A stretch of 64,000 bases of DNA. Origin: Paragorgia papillata (lineage: Eukaryota > Cnidaria > Anthozoa > Scleralcyonacea > Coralliidae). Location: the NCBI GenBank assembly GCA_035771165.1, contig JAWNZC010000014.1, positions 2,269,001-2,333,000 of the forward strand. Direction: 5' to 3'. The notes beneath the pieces are model-generated. The model ran no database searches. It saw nothing but the letters and a program-made list of their open reading frames with translations, and had not been told where the DNA came from. The translations under genes were made by a program, and so were the position numbers. The stretch's first letter is position 1, and each line of letters begins with the position of its first letter. Positions 10,698-21,421 of this stretch are shown in pieces.

Positions 10698-10912
10698 GAC
10701 TCTTTCATGCACTCTCTGACATAGAGGTTTTATGTCTTCAAAGTTGGAATAAACATGCAGGATGAAGCTACAGTATACTGCAATTTACATTTTTGTTATT
10801 CTCTCAATAGGATAGTGTGAAAAACAAAAATTGTTTACAATACAGAGGCACTTCATATACCCCTGCGCTTTGGCAAGTGTCTGCCAGAGTATATTGAATC
10901 CTGCCCAGATAA

Positions 10913-10998
10913 GTAGTCGTGGCCGAGTGGTTAAGGCGACCGACTAGAAATCTGTTGGGGTATTCCCGCGCATGCATGTTCAAATCCTGCCGACTACG
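10913..10998 (+). pseudogene. degenerate tRNA-Ser(AGA)
   Basis: 86 nt. Acceptor intact, but the anticodon stem has ACCGA/TCTGT (one mismatch) and four extra bases (GCATGCATG) disturb the variable and T stems. Anticodon AGA is kept. Probably inactive. Confidence 0.7.
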
Positions 10999-11113
10999 TC
11001 CAAATATTTATTATATTTCTTTAAATTCCTTCTGCATGCAGACGTTTTCCTACAAACAAATCACAAAACATTGTGAGTAATTTTACTTTGTTCTTGCGTT
11101 GTTTTCGTTAATT

Positions 11114-11185
11114 GAGAGCGTAGCTCAGTGGTAGAGCATTCGACTGCAGATCGAGAGGTCGTCGGTTCAATCCCGATCGCTCCCT
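11114..11185 (+). tRNA. tRNA-Cys(GCA)
   Basis: 72 nt: GAGAGCG/CGCTCCC acceptor with a mismatch at pair 2-71, D stem GCTC/GAGC, anticodon arm TTCGA-CTGCAGA-TCGAG, T arm GTCGG-TTCAATC-CCGAT, discriminator T. Followed at once by TGTCTTTT, a Pol III stop. It lies 201 bp after the Ser locus at 10913, the usual Ser-Cys spacing. Confidence 0.8.
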
Positions 11186-11448
11186 GTCTTTTCCCCTCAC
11201 TATGGATTTCGAACAAAATACTCAATTTCAAAATGACTTGAATCAAACTTGAAATAAACATGCCAATTTAATGAGGCTATATTCCAATTTACGCCACACT
11301 TATTCTCTCAATACTGATAAATGATTATTTTATTGTACAAGTGTTGCAGTAAATTATTATAAATAGTATATATGAAAAACAGCCATCGCGTTTCGTATAC
11401 ATTGAGGCGGCCAGGCAAGTTCTACATAATGCATTGGCTCTCGCCAAA

Positions 11449-11516
11449 GTAGTCGTGGCCGCGTGGTTAAGACGACAGACTAGAAATCTGTTGATATTCA
11501 AATCCTGCCAACTACG
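11449..11516 (+). pseudogene. tRNA-Ser pseudogene (AGA), internal deletion
   Basis: Acceptor and anticodon arms survive (ACAGA-CTAGAAA-TCTGT) but the variable arm and the 5' half of the T stem are deleted (TTGATATTCAAATCC). Cannot fold as a tRNA. Confidence 0.8.
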
Positions 11517-11839
11517 TGCAAATATTTTTTATGCATGCAGACGTTTCCCAGAAACAAATCACAACAATAACTTAAATGGTGAATTACATATTCAGCCGTT
11601 TATGCATGCAATATATGTTTAAAAAAAAGTATATTCGAATTAACATCTTCATAAATTACGATATATAATTTCACATATCATAAATCATTGCGTCGAAAAA
11701 AAACACCAAATTCTTGGAATGTTATTCATGCTGGAACTGAACAGGTAATTCTCATGACCTTAAAAATTTTTTGTGATTTGTTTCTATATAGGTAAATGTC
11801 TGCATGCAGAAGAAATTTCAAAAAATATAAAAAATATAA

Positions 11840-11924
11840 CGTGGTCGGCAGGATTTGCACCTGCGCGAGAATATCGCAACAGATTTCGAGTCTGTCGCCT
11901 TCAGGACCACTCTGCCACGACTAT
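11840..11924 (-). pseudogene. degenerate tRNA-Ser(CGA)
   Basis: 85 nt on the - strand. Anticodon arm ACAGA-CTCGAAA-TCTGT is sound, but the T loop has TG instead of TT at positions 54-55, the acceptor has two mismatches (ATAGTCG/CGACCAC) and the D loop is expanded. Likely inactive. Confidence 0.7.
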
Positions 11925-12369
11925 TAATATTTTTTTGTTTTAAAGTAAATCATAATAAACAAAAAAGAGGTTTTCGGATCCAATCACATTTCATGACATG
12001 CCATCACTTGGGTGTAGGACGTGGAACATGGATACAGGTAAATAATTCTGTTTTAAATCAAAATGTTTATAAATACGGTTAAGTTAGGGTAGAATTATTT
12101 TAAATGAAATAAACCCCGAAAAAATTATTAGGGTTTGTGTAGATTTTAGAATTGGAAAATAGTTGGAAGAATTTGGGGGTATGGTGGATAGGTTATCGTA
12201 TAATTTTTTGAAAAGAAATTAACCCTGAGAAAGTGATTAGGTACGTTTTTGAATAATAATCCCAAAAGTGGGTTGGGGGGGGGTTATCCTTAATTTTTTT
12301 AGTTTATAATTTATAATTTATATATAACCCAAAGAAACCATAGAGATGAAAACGAAAAGCCCGCATGCC

Positions 12370-12406
12370 AAAGTGCTCCAACATGCAGGCACTGAGCTAC
12401 GCTCCC
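12370..12406 (-). pseudogene. tRNA-Cys 5' fragment
   Basis: Only the first half of a Cys-like gene (GGGAGCGTAGCTCAGTGC then TGCATGTTGGAGCAC) remains. The same fragment type is at 44982 and 48581. Confidence 0.6.
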
Positions 12407-12622
12407 AATTGGTAAAATCCATGTAATTTCAAAGTAAAATTCATAGAATGTTTTTGTAAGAAATCTGCCCACATTAATCGCTAAAGTTTTTTGGCTTCAA
12501 CAAAATCCAATCATTGTTATGTTAATGCATTCGTTGTTTACACGCTTTCCATTCACGATAACGTTTCCAGAATTAGTCGGACGTTTTGGAAATTTAAAGA
12601 AATATAATAAATATTTGCGCGA

Positions 12623-12688
12623 CGTAGTCGACAGGATTTGAACCTGCGCGGGAACATCCCAACAGATTTCAAGTCTGTCGCCTTAACC
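12623..12688 (-). pseudogene. tRNA-Ser(TGA), 5' truncated
   Basis: The 3' 66 nt are good: anticodon arm ACAGA-CTTGAAA-TCTGT, variable arm, T arm and acceptor 3' strand CGACTAC. The acceptor 5' strand and most of the D arm are replaced by unrelated sequence beyond 12688. Confidence 0.8.
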
Positions 12689-12879
12689 GTGCATGCATGG
12701 CAAGCACATTTGCCGAGGCCTCATTGTGTATAATTGACTTCAACACTTGTCCCTGATAAAATAATTTATCTATATTGAGAGAATAAGTAATGTGTAAATT
12801 GCAATAGCCACATGAAATTGGCATGTGTATTTCAAGTTTGATTCAAGTAATTTAAAATTGAGTATGGTATGCGGGAATT

Positions 12880-14925
12880 ATAATTATACCTCAGGGAGTT
12901 TGACGCCCCTGTCTTGCGGAGTAGTAAACCACTGGCTTGTGGTACAGGTTATTGACAGAACCGAAAGCTAAGGGAGCGAACCCTAACAGAAATCCATGTC
13001 GCTGTGGCAGCATCAAGGGCGGTTGATGAATGGAACTCCTACCATCTCCCGACCAGGCACTGCAGGAACTAATAGTTTGCGCCTGTCTTGACGTGTTCTT
13101 GCCGGTGTGAGACATCTAATCAGCTCCCCGAGAGAGTGCCCCTAGTTACTTGCAAAAGCCAGCAGCACTTCAACACTGTTCATGAAATGTACAACCGCCC
13201 GAAACACGATACCGGATCGGCCGTCGCCCGGGTTACCATAAGGACCGCACTACTCGACCTCATCTTCCGTCGACAGTGAAAATTCAGCTAGGAAGGAAGA
13301 AACACAACTTTTGACAATTGCTCAATGGAACGTCAGCACTCTTCTCGATCGAGAAGCAGCCGACCGACCGGAAAGACGTACTGCACTAGTAGCAATGGAA
13401 CTCGCCAAGTTCAACATCGACATCGCCACCCTGTGCGAAACTAGGTTCTCAGAGTCTGGTAGTCTCAATGACTTGGAATACTCTTTCTTCTGGAGTGGCA
13501 AACCCGAAGGAGAGAGAAGGGAGGTTGGAGTGGGCTTTGCTATCAAGAAGGACATCGTGACAAAGCTGACTGGAATGCCACGGCGAGTAAGTGACAGAAT
13601 TATGACGATTAGACTCCCTCTGAGCAAGGACAACTTTGCCACAATTATCAGTGTGTACGCTCCAACAATGACAAACCCGGACGATAACAAGGATGCCTTC
13701 TACAAGCAGCTGGCAAGTACGCTCAGAGACATCCCTCGTACAAATAAGCTGCAGCTGATAGGAGATTTCAATGGAAGGATAGAAAGAGACAATGGCAAGT
13801 CGCCCTTGGTCATGGGCAAACATGGGATCGGGAAACGCAACTCCAATGGCGGGCTTCTATACTGGCTCTGTGCTATGAGTTCGAACTAATAGTGACGAAC
13901 ACCATGTTCAAGCAGAAGGATGAACGAAAGACCACCTGGATGCATCCTCGTTCCGGACATTGGCATATGATCGACTTCATCATCACGAGGTGTCGGGATA
14001 TGATAGATATCCACAGAACTCGAACCATGCGTGGAGCTAACTGCTGGACCGATCACCAGATGCTGAGGTCAAAAATGGCATTCTGAATACGACAAAGGCA
14101 CAACACTGACAACAGGCAAGGGGCAAGAAAACCGACCAAGCTCAACACAGCAAAATTATGTACCATCAGCCATTCAGCCATAGGGAGAGCTTCGAGAAGG
14201 AGATGGACAGCGCTCTCGCCCAGTAGGAGGAGAAGGAAAGCTCAACACCAGACGAGGAATGGGAAGCCCTGCAGCAGGTCGTGTACATCTCCCGGCAAGC
14301 CAAACAGAAAACACAAAGACTGGTTCGATCCCAACCACCAGGAGCAAAAACTCACCCGTGCCCTGAAGTCAGACTGGTGGGAAATGAAGGCAGAGGAGCT
14401 GCAAAGAGCCGCAGACAGAAACGACATGAAGGGCTTCTACAATGGACTGAAGGAAGTGTGGGGACCCGTGAAGAAGGGACCTGTTCACCTGAAATCAGCA
14501 GATGGAATGGAGACCTTCTCTGACAGAAAGAGTGTTGTGGCAAGATGGAGTGAACACTTCTAGAAGCTATTCAATGTCCCTTGTGTCATAGAACCCGAAG
14601 CTCCTGACAACATCCAGCAGCGCATTACCAACACATGCCTCGATGAGATTCCAACCATGGATAAGATCGCCAGAGTAATCGCCGAGCTAATCTGTGCAAC
14701 AGACTAATCACCAAAGCCTGGGAGGAGGGTTCCGTACCGCAAGCGTGGAAGGATGCCAGCATTGTAACCATCTACAAGAAAGGAGATAGAACAGACTGTG
14801 AGAACTACAGAGGAATCTCTCTTCTTACCATAGCAGGCAAGATCTTCACCAGGTTCCTCCTCAACAAGACTATCTGTTCACATAACGCCAGAAGTTGTTC
14901 CGGAGACACAGCTCGCGTCATTCCT
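12880..14925 (+). pseudogene. RTE-like retrotransposon relic b (5' UTR to RT start)
   Basis: Starts next to a tRNA-Cys 3' flank (GAGTATGGTATGCGGG), has about 400 bp of leader, the endonuclease ORF, a linker region (14090-14570) and the N-terminal part of RT (AWKDASIVTIYKKGDRTDC near 14740-14800). It breaks off at about 14925 at GCTCGCGTCATTCCTT, a string also found in the Jockey/CR1-like RT at 16269, where that element's sequence takes over. Stops and frameshifts make it inactive. Confidence 0.8.
13311..14086 (+). pseudogene. RTE endonuclease ORF, one frameshift
   Basis: APE-type endonuclease: TIAQWNVSTLLDREAADRPE at the N-terminus, LCETRFSESGS with the catalytic Glu, SVYAPTMTNPDDN, LIGDFNGRI, then after a frameshift near 13880 TTWMHPRSGHWHMIDFIIT and the C-terminal WTDHQMLRSK (the SDH-type motif). 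First frame ends at 13889; 13892-14086 continues it. Would nick target DNA for target-primed reverse transcription. Similar ORFs are at 34037-34786 (-) and in pieces at 4754-5275 (-). Confidence 0.85.
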
Positions 14926-17760
14926 TGACATAAATGGGTTTAATTTTTTCTATTAACATCGATCACATAGAATTGGTGGAGGCATTGGTTTGTATTTGTC
15001 AAACAATTTTGAATCTAAAACTCGTGACGATATATGTTTTGATGAAGAATAAATAACAGAGTCATTATTTATTGAGATTGTCAGTCTCAAGGGAAAGATC
15101 TTATTATAGTTGTTATTTATCGACTTCTAAATCGGAAAGTTAGTAACTTTTTGACTAAGTATAATGAATTAGTAGGGAAAATTTCCAAAGAAAACAAAAT
15201 TTGTTACATAATGGGGGATTTTAATTAAAACCTAATGAATTACAATTGTCATACATCTACTGGTGAGTTTTGGATGGAATGTATTTCAATATGTTTTTTC
15301 CACTGATAACTCGACCAACTAGAATAACATCTCACACGGCTTCATTAATTGATAATATATTCACCAATCACTTTCATCATCACTCAAAAAGTGGCTTATT
15401 ATTTACTGACATTTCTGACCATCTTCCTGTTTTCACTATATGCTATGAAGATAACCAGTTAAATAAAAAAAAAAGTAATGTAATTACTTTCCGAGATAAA
15501 AATAATAACAATATAACTAAGTTCAAAGAGCAGTTGGGAAGTGTAATCTGGTCTCAACTTGAAGGATATGACGACCCAAATAAGTCTTATAAATCATTCC
15601 TCTCAAAGTATAAAAAAATTTATAATACATGTTTTCCGATAAAAACAATGAAGGCAAAACACCATTTTATTAATAAACCTTGGTTGTCTAAAGGTTTCTT
15701 AAGACCTATTAAAAGGGAAAATAAATTATACAAACAATATTTGAACACTTCAAAATGAAATATCCAATAAAAAAACAAACAAAAATAAATTGAACCATTC
15801 CTTAAGGGTTGCTATAAGTCTTCATTTTATGCAAGAAATTGAAAACATAAAGTCAGAAACCAAAGCTACTTGGAGAATACTTAATGAGGTCATTAATAAA
15901 AGAAAATCTAAGTCGAAACTACCTTCGTCATTTAAAATTGATGACATCAATGAAATCACCGACCCTGTTGAAATTACGAATAGATTCTGTAACTATTTTA
16001 CTAATATAGGCCCAAATCTGTCTAAAAAAATACAATCCTCGCCTAACTCTCATTGGAATTTTCTTCCTAGACATTTTCCAAATTCAATTTTTCTTAAAAC
16101 AGCAACAACAGCTGAGATTATAGAAACTGCTAAAAGCTTTAAATCGGGCAAAGCAGTTGGATATGATAAAATTTCCATGTCAATAATAAAACAATCGATA
16201 AATATTATTGACTCATATTATAACTTTGTCTACAACACATGGCATTGTCCTGATGAAATGAAAATTGCTCGCGTCATTCCTTTGTTTAAATCAGATGATC
16301 GAGCAGTGTTCACTAATTACAGACCAGTTTCAATACTTCCTAGCTTCTCAAAATTTTTAGAAAGGGTTATTTATAAGCGTATTTTAAGTTACTTCTATAA
16401 ATATAATATATTGTATGATAACCAATATGTTTTTAGGAAAAATCACTCAACTTCGCTAGCTCTGATAGACTTATATGATAAGATTTCATCTGCAATTGAT
16501 CGGAAAGAAGTTGCAGTTGGAATTTTTTTAGATTTATCAAAAGCCTTTGATACAGTAAACCACAGCATTCTGCTTGACAAACTAGATCACTATGGAATTC
16601 TTGGCTTAGCCTTAGAATGGGATAAAAGTTATTTCTCTAATAGCCTTTAATTTATTAAGTTTAATGAACACTACTCCTCGTTTAAAAGTGTTTGCTGTGG
16701 AGTACCTCAAGGTTCAATTCTTGGTCCTTTGTTTTTTCTATTACGTAAACGCTAGACTTAAAAATTATTCCTACAAATTTTGGTATTTTGTTGGCTACAT
16801 GAGCGATATGTGATTTCCAAGACAATGTTTCATCTAATATTACTCCGAGAAACACAGTTTCATTTACTTGATCAATACACTGATTGTTAATAACTAACCG
16901 AATATCAGGACAATGTATTTTTCGTCTTGGTTTAAAAAGAATAAATTTTGATTTCTTTAAGTTCAGTGAAAGTTTATTTGCTTTAAACCAATTAGATAAT
17001 TTATTTAATTCAATATTGAGGATATCGATCAGATATTTTGGGTCCTTATGTGAAAAAAAGATGTTCGTATCATCGGCAAATAAAATTAAATCTACTTACA
17101 TTATACTATTCAATCATTCATCCATATCTTGAATACTGTAATATAGTTTGGGCTTGTATATATCCGTCTAATGTTCGTCGTATAATATTACTCCAAAAAC
17201 GAGTAATCAGAGTTTTAAATATGGGCAACTTTGATGCTCACACTGACCCTTTATTTAAAAAATTTAAATTACTGAAATTGCACGATATCTGTTTGCTTCA
17301 ATTAGGCCAATTCATGTATTCCTATAAAAATTATCTTTTGCGAAAAAGGTTTGACAACATGTTTGTTTTAAATAACCAAATTCATACTTATAATACAAGG
17401 AATGTAATGGACTTTCGCATTCCGTTATGCAGAACAAATATTAGGAGCTTTCTATAAGATTTCAAGGTCCAACATTTTTTAATTCTCTTCCTATGAACTA
17501 CTTAACACAGTTTCCTTTACTTTATTAAAAAAAAAGCTAAAAACATTTCTTTCGTCAAAATATTAAGAAACTTGCCATAATAATTATTATATATTGTGTA
17601 TTATTTGATGAATTAGTCTGCTAAAGGTAATTTTGTAAACAATTCAATTCTTAACAAAGGAAGCCTAAATTCATATAAGCTTTTTGGTTTCTTTTTAGGC
17701 TCCCTTGCTGCTAATTTTTTGTATATAATTGTTATATTATTGTTAACAACCTGTAAAATT
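14926..17760 (+). pseudogene. Jockey/CR1-like LINE relic, copy B
   Basis: Order on +: endonuclease remnants (IYR..IMGDFN then TAA, 15105-15230), LIDNIFTNHF..SDHLPVF (15340-15430), linker, RT with YRPVSILPSFSKFLERVIY (about 16316-16370), FLDLSKAFDTVNH (about 16526-16565) and GVPQGSILGPL (about 16699-16731), an inverted palm/thumb piece (16742-17094), C-terminal SIIHPYLEYCNIVW (about 17110-17155) and a 3' UTR to about 17760. Long frames 15270-15758 and 15790-16650 are split by a stop. It joins RTE sequence at 17762. Confidence 0.85.
16742..17094 (-). pseudogene. in-place inverted RT segment
   Basis: On the - strand this reads VDLILFADDTNIFFS followed by a thumb-type stretch ending in GVILDETLSWKSHIAHVANK. 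FADDT is the catalytic motif C. In an intact LINE this block belongs between GVPQGSILGPL and SIIHPYLEYC on the + strand, which flank it here in the correct order, so a 353-bp piece was inverted in situ. Confidence 0.75.
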
Positions 17761-17761
17761 A

Positions 17762-18715
17762 GTGGCAACTCAAATTGAATTCATTCCGGATGGCGATGTT
17801 AGTGATGGAAGGAAGTCTCGGAAACGTTCGGTCAAGCTCTTCTCCATCTTCCTATCGGCAATACTCGAAGAGGCCTTCCGAGGAATGGGCGCTTACCTCT
17901 TCAACGTCGCACACTTCAGAGCGAAGACTAAGACTACTCAGATACTTGTGAGAGAGCTGCTGAGAATAGTAGCCTGCGTGCAGACTCCACCTGAATTTAA
18001 TAATTAAATATCATATAGAGTTTGCGCATCGGCGGCAGAAAGCTTGTTCTGTCACGTGGGTTTCATGATTAGTTATAATTTATGTTAAAAGCGATTTAAT
18101 ACCAAGGAATAAATGGTATCGATCCTGAGAAGCTCAAAGGTGAAACTTTCGTACGTGCTCTTGACGTTGTCTGTGGCTTTTTTCAAGTAGGAAATCTTTA
18201 TGAAGAGAGAAGCGTATCCTCAAGGAATTCTTTCTGGGGAAGTCGATCTTTTTTAGTGGTGGCACAGGCTATGGGAAGTCCTTCATTTTCCAAACCGTTC
18301 CACTTGTAGCCGATCTGTTCTGAATAATTATGAATTCTGAATAATACTGAATAATTCACAATTCTGAATAATTATGAATTTCTCGCGTCTAAATTATTTT
18401 AATTATTCCAAAAGTCCCACGTGACAGAACAAGCTTTCTGCCGCCGATGCGCAGACTCTATATGATATTTAATTATTAAATTCAGGTGGAGTCTGCACGC
18501 AGGCTACTGAGAATAGTGGATGCTTTCTCCGATGCATCTAAGAAGTTCGGCCTGAAGATCAACATCAAAAAGACGGAATTACTGTACCAGCCCAACTCTA
18601 CAAGAACCCAAGAGGAGGATATCATGGTTGATGGAAAGAAGCTGAACTCTGTTCCGGAATTCACCTACCTCGGAAGCACGATATCAGTGATGGACGCATT
18701 GATGTGCATTAAATA
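17762..18715 (+). pseudogene. RTE-like relic c (RT palm/C-terminal fragment)
   Basis: Two RT pieces, KRSVKLFSIFLSAILEEAFR to VRELL (17820-17960) and RIVDAFSDASKKFGLKINIK to EFTYLGSTIS (18508-18690), are parts of one frame separated by a 539-bp transposon. It is preceded by the Jockey/CR1-like 3' UTR and followed by a tRNA-Ser 3' flank. The same triple join occurs at 42405-42880 and 60060-60630. Confidence 0.8.
17969..18507. mobile_element. TIR transposon with RecQ-like helicase fragment
   Basis: 539 bp. Ends are about 93-bp inverted repeats starting GTAGCCTGCGTGCAGACTCC. TGAGAATA flanks both sides (17961-17968, 18508-18515), an 8-bp target duplication; the empty site CTGCTGAGAATAGTGGAT is seen reversed at 60250-60270. 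The + strand inside encodes, with one frameshift, ILSGEVDLF and SGGTGYGKSFIFQTVPLVAD, the Walker A region of a RecQ-like helicase. There is no transposase. 8-bp duplication fits hAT, P or Merlin; superfamily not settled. Confidence 0.75.
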
Positions 18716-18721
18716 TTTGCA

Positions 18722-18803
18722 CGTAGCCGGCAGGATTTGAACCTGCGCGGGAATATCCCAACACATTTCAAGCCTGTCTCCTTAACCACTCGACCACGAC
18801 TAC
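18722..18803 (-). pseudogene. degenerate tRNA-Ser(TGA)
   Basis: 82 nt on -. Acceptor pairs with one wobble, T arm perfect, anticodon TGA, but the anticodon stem ACAGG/TGTGT and D stem GTC/GGA each carry a mismatch. Adjoins RTE relic c. Confidence 0.7.
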
Positions 18804-19040
18804 TTAACTGGGCAGGATTCAATATACTCTGGCAGGCACTTGCCAAAGCGCCTCTATTGTTCACAACTTTTCTTTTCCTTACTATTTCTAATTAGCTCCA
18901 ACACTTGAAAAATAAAATAATATTGAGAGAACAACAAAAATGTAAATTGCAACATAGCTTCATCTTCATGTTTATTTCAACTTTGAAGTTATTTTACTTA
19001 TTTATTTCATACTCCGTGTCAGTGAGTGCATGAAAGAGAT

Positions 19041-19116
19041 AGGGCGCGAACGGCATTGAACCAACGACCTCTCGATCTGCAGTAGAATGCTCCACCATGC
19101 ACTGAGCCAAGCTCCC
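19041..19116 (-). pseudogene. tRNA-Cys-derived locus, full length
   Basis: 76 nt: GGGAGCT start, GGCTC D stem, CAT insertion in the D loop, TTCTA-CTGCAGA-TCGAG with a T-C mismatch, GGTTCAATG T loop, CGCGCCCT end. With 59644 one of the two best preserved members of the Cys-like type. Confidence 0.65.
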
Positions 19117-19480
19117 AATTTGTCAAAACCGAGCAATCTCAAACTAAAACTTCCAGAATGTTTTTGTCAGAATGTTTTTGAAAACTTATTCGCTAAAAGT
19201 TTTTGGGCTTCAACAAAATCGAATCATTGTTATGTTAATTCACTCGTTTAATCCTTTTTCTTAAAAATAAACCTTGAAAATTGATTACTCTCTATTAAAA
19301 GAAGTATATTCTAATTAACATCTTCATAAATTGCCAAATATTTTCATAAATCATTTCCTCGAAAAAAACCCAAAATTCTTGTAATGCTATACACATGAAA
19401 TTGGCATGTTTATTTCAAGATTGATTCATGTCATTTAAAATTGAGTATTTCGTCCGAAATCCATAGTGAGTTAAAAAGAC

Positions 19481-19552
19481 AGGGAGCGATCGGGATTGAA
19501 CCGACGACCTCTCGATCTGCAGTCGAATGCTCTACCACTGAGCTACGCTCCC
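19481..19552 (-). tRNA. tRNA-Cys(GCA)
   Basis: 72 nt, all stems paired: GGGAGCG/CGCTCCC, GCTC/GAGC, TTCGA/TCGAG, GTCGG/CCGAT; loop CTGCAGA; discriminator T. A T-run follows (TGTCTTTTT on the - strand). Judged intact. Confidence 0.92.
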
Positions 19553-19910
19553 AATTAACCTAACCCGTGTGGACATAAAATAAATTACTATATATATAGA
19601 TTGTTTATGACAGAAAATAACTCAGTTTCCTTGGTAAAACATCTTGGATATACCGACCTCAGTGAATGCAATCATGCATTGTTAATTTAATGCACTCGTT
19701 TAGATTTCGTTCTTTAAAATAAACCTTGAAAGTTGATTATATATTAGTATACGCTATTGTAATTTACACTTTACTTATTCTCTCAATACAGATAGATTAT
19801 TATTTTATTGTACAAGAGTATGAAAAACAGGCATCGTTTCGTATACAATGAGGCGGCCAGGCAAACGAGTCTGCCATATGCAGTGTATATATACATCGGC
19901 TCTCGCCAAA

Positions 19911-19992
19911 GTAATCGTTGGCGAGTGGCTATGGCGACAGACTCGAAATCTGTGTGGTTATTCCCGCTCAGGTTCAAATCCTGCCGACAACG
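19911..19992 (+). pseudogene. degenerate tRNA-Ser(CGA), 'gtaatcg' subtype
   Basis: Acceptor GTAATCG/CGACAAC has two mismatches and the D stem GGC/GGC does not pair; anticodon arm and T arm are fine. A subtype also seen at 38236, 45641 and 49240, all with the same upstream AATGAGGCGGCCAGGC flank. Confidence 0.75.
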
Positions 19993-20160
19993 TCGTGCAA
20001 ATTTTTATAAAGTTTCTTTAAATTTCTTCTGCATGCAGACGTTTACCTACAAACAAATAACATCAATAATTTAGTGATGAACTACATTATTCAGTTTATG
20101 CATGCAATAAAGCATTACAAGAAATTTGGGCTTTTTTCGAGGCAATAATATATGAAAATA

Positions 20161-20402
20161 CAGCTAAATCAATTAAGGTTGTCCTGGCAATAGCCAAAAG
20201 GTCAAAGCCAACCGCAAAAAGTACGATGTGAATTACTATTTAAATAGCGAAGCACACATTTACTATATTTATAGGCCAAAATCATACAAATAAACCAAAC
20301 TTGCCTCTCTGGGGATTATTAACGAGCATTTTCGCGCTTGGCTTTGACCTTTTGGCTTTAGCCTTTTGGCTTTGGCCAGGACAACCTTAATTTATTTAGC
20401 TG
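20161..20402. mobile_element. TA-flanked MITE, copy 2
   Basis: 242 bp, same ends as copy 1 (CAGCTAAATCAATTAAGG) and the same position in the Ser 3' spacer, between GAAAATA and TATATGGC. Confidence 0.85.
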
Positions 20403-20618
20403 TATATGGCAATTATACATTATAATAATACATATATAAGATGTTAATTAGAATATACTTTTTTGAATAGACAGCAATCAATTTTCAAGGTTTATTTTTA
20501 AGAAAAAGTATTAAAGGAGTGTATTAACTTAACAATGTTTGGATTTTGTTGAAGTCTGTGCCCAAAAACATTTTGCGAATAAAGTGGGCAGAATAAAGTG
20601 GGCAGAAGTGAATTTTAC

Positions 20619-20696
20619 TTGACCGTAGCTCAGTGCATGGTGAAGCATTCTACTGCAGACCAAGAGGTCGTCGATTCAAACTTTGGGTCGCGCCCT
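20619..20696 (+). pseudogene. tRNA-Cys-derived locus
   Basis: TTGACCG start, AGTGCATGGTGAAGC, CTGCAGA anticodon loop, ATTCAAACTTTGG, end CGCGCCCT. Several stem mismatches. Confidence 0.6.
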
Positions 20697-20916
20697 GTCT
20701 AGTATTTCATGCACACCCTGACATGGAGGTTTTATGACTTCAAAGATGGAATAGTAAATTTTTTCAATAGTAAATGATTATTTTATTGTTCAAGTGTTGG
20801 AGCTAAATTTGAAATAGTATGAAAAACAAAAATTGTTTACAATACAGAGGCGCTTCATATAGCCAGGCGCTTTGGTATAAGTGCCTGCCATGGTATATTG
20901 AATACGGCCCAGTTAA

Positions 20917-20998
20917 GGAGTCGCGGCCGAGTGGTTTAGGCGACAGACTAAAAATCTGTTGGGATATTCCTGCGCTGGTTCAAATCCTGCCGACTACG
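20917..20998 (+). pseudogene. tRNA-Ser body with AAA anticodon
   Basis: 82 nt serine-type tRNA (long variable arm, CGACTAC end) whose loop reads CTAAAAA, anticodon AAA, which would read UUU (Phe). Acceptor GGAGTCG has one mismatch and the T stem GCTGG/CCTGC one more. Most likely a pseudogene. Confidence 0.75.
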
Positions 20999-21118
20999 TG
21001 CAAATATAATTTATTATATTTCGTTAAATTCCTTCTTCATGCAGACGTTTACCTTCAAACAAATCACAAAACATTGTGAGTAATTTTACTTTGTATACTA
21101 GCGTGGTTTTGGGCAATT

Positions 21119-21190
21119 GGGAGCGTAGCTCAGTGGTAGAGCATTCGACTGCAGATCGAGAGGTCGTCGGTTCAATCCCGATCGCTCCCT
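21119..21190 (+). tRNA. tRNA-Cys(GCA)
   Basis: 72 nt, identical in the mature part to 19481, 32056 and 52524. All stems pair, discriminator T, Pol III stop TTTTT after TGTC. Lies 202 bp after the Ser locus at 20917. Confidence 0.93.
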
Positions 21191-21421
21191 GTCTTTTTCC
21201 CTCACTATGGATACCGAACAAATTACTCAATGTTAAAGGACTTGCATCAAACTTGAAATAAACATGGCTATTGCAATTTACATTTTACTTATTTTCTCAA
21301 TATAGATAATTGATTATTTTTTGTACAAGAGTATGAAGAACTGCCATCGTTTCAATCGTATACAATGAGGCGGCCAGGCAAACGAGCCTGCCATGCAGTG
21401 TATACATTTGCGATCGCCGAA

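Larger units (their letters stand above)
11615..19745 (-). repeat. inverted block of the tRNA array
   Basis: Every tRNA-type locus inside (11840, 12370, 12623, 18722, 19041, 19481) is on the - strand, while all loci outside are on +. RTE-like and Jockey/CR1-like relics inside are on +, again opposite to the tRNAs, so the block turned as a unit. Spacer sequence switches orientation near 11615 (after GCATGCAATATATG) and near 19745. Confidence 0.7.

Noticed and set aside
13322..13823. Long - strand frames opposite the RTE endonuclease
   Set aside because: Shadows of the endonuclease ORF on +, which has the catalytic motifs.
16884..17132. 82-codon + strand frame
   Set aside because: It is the antisense of the inverted RT segment, which reads FADDT on the - strand.
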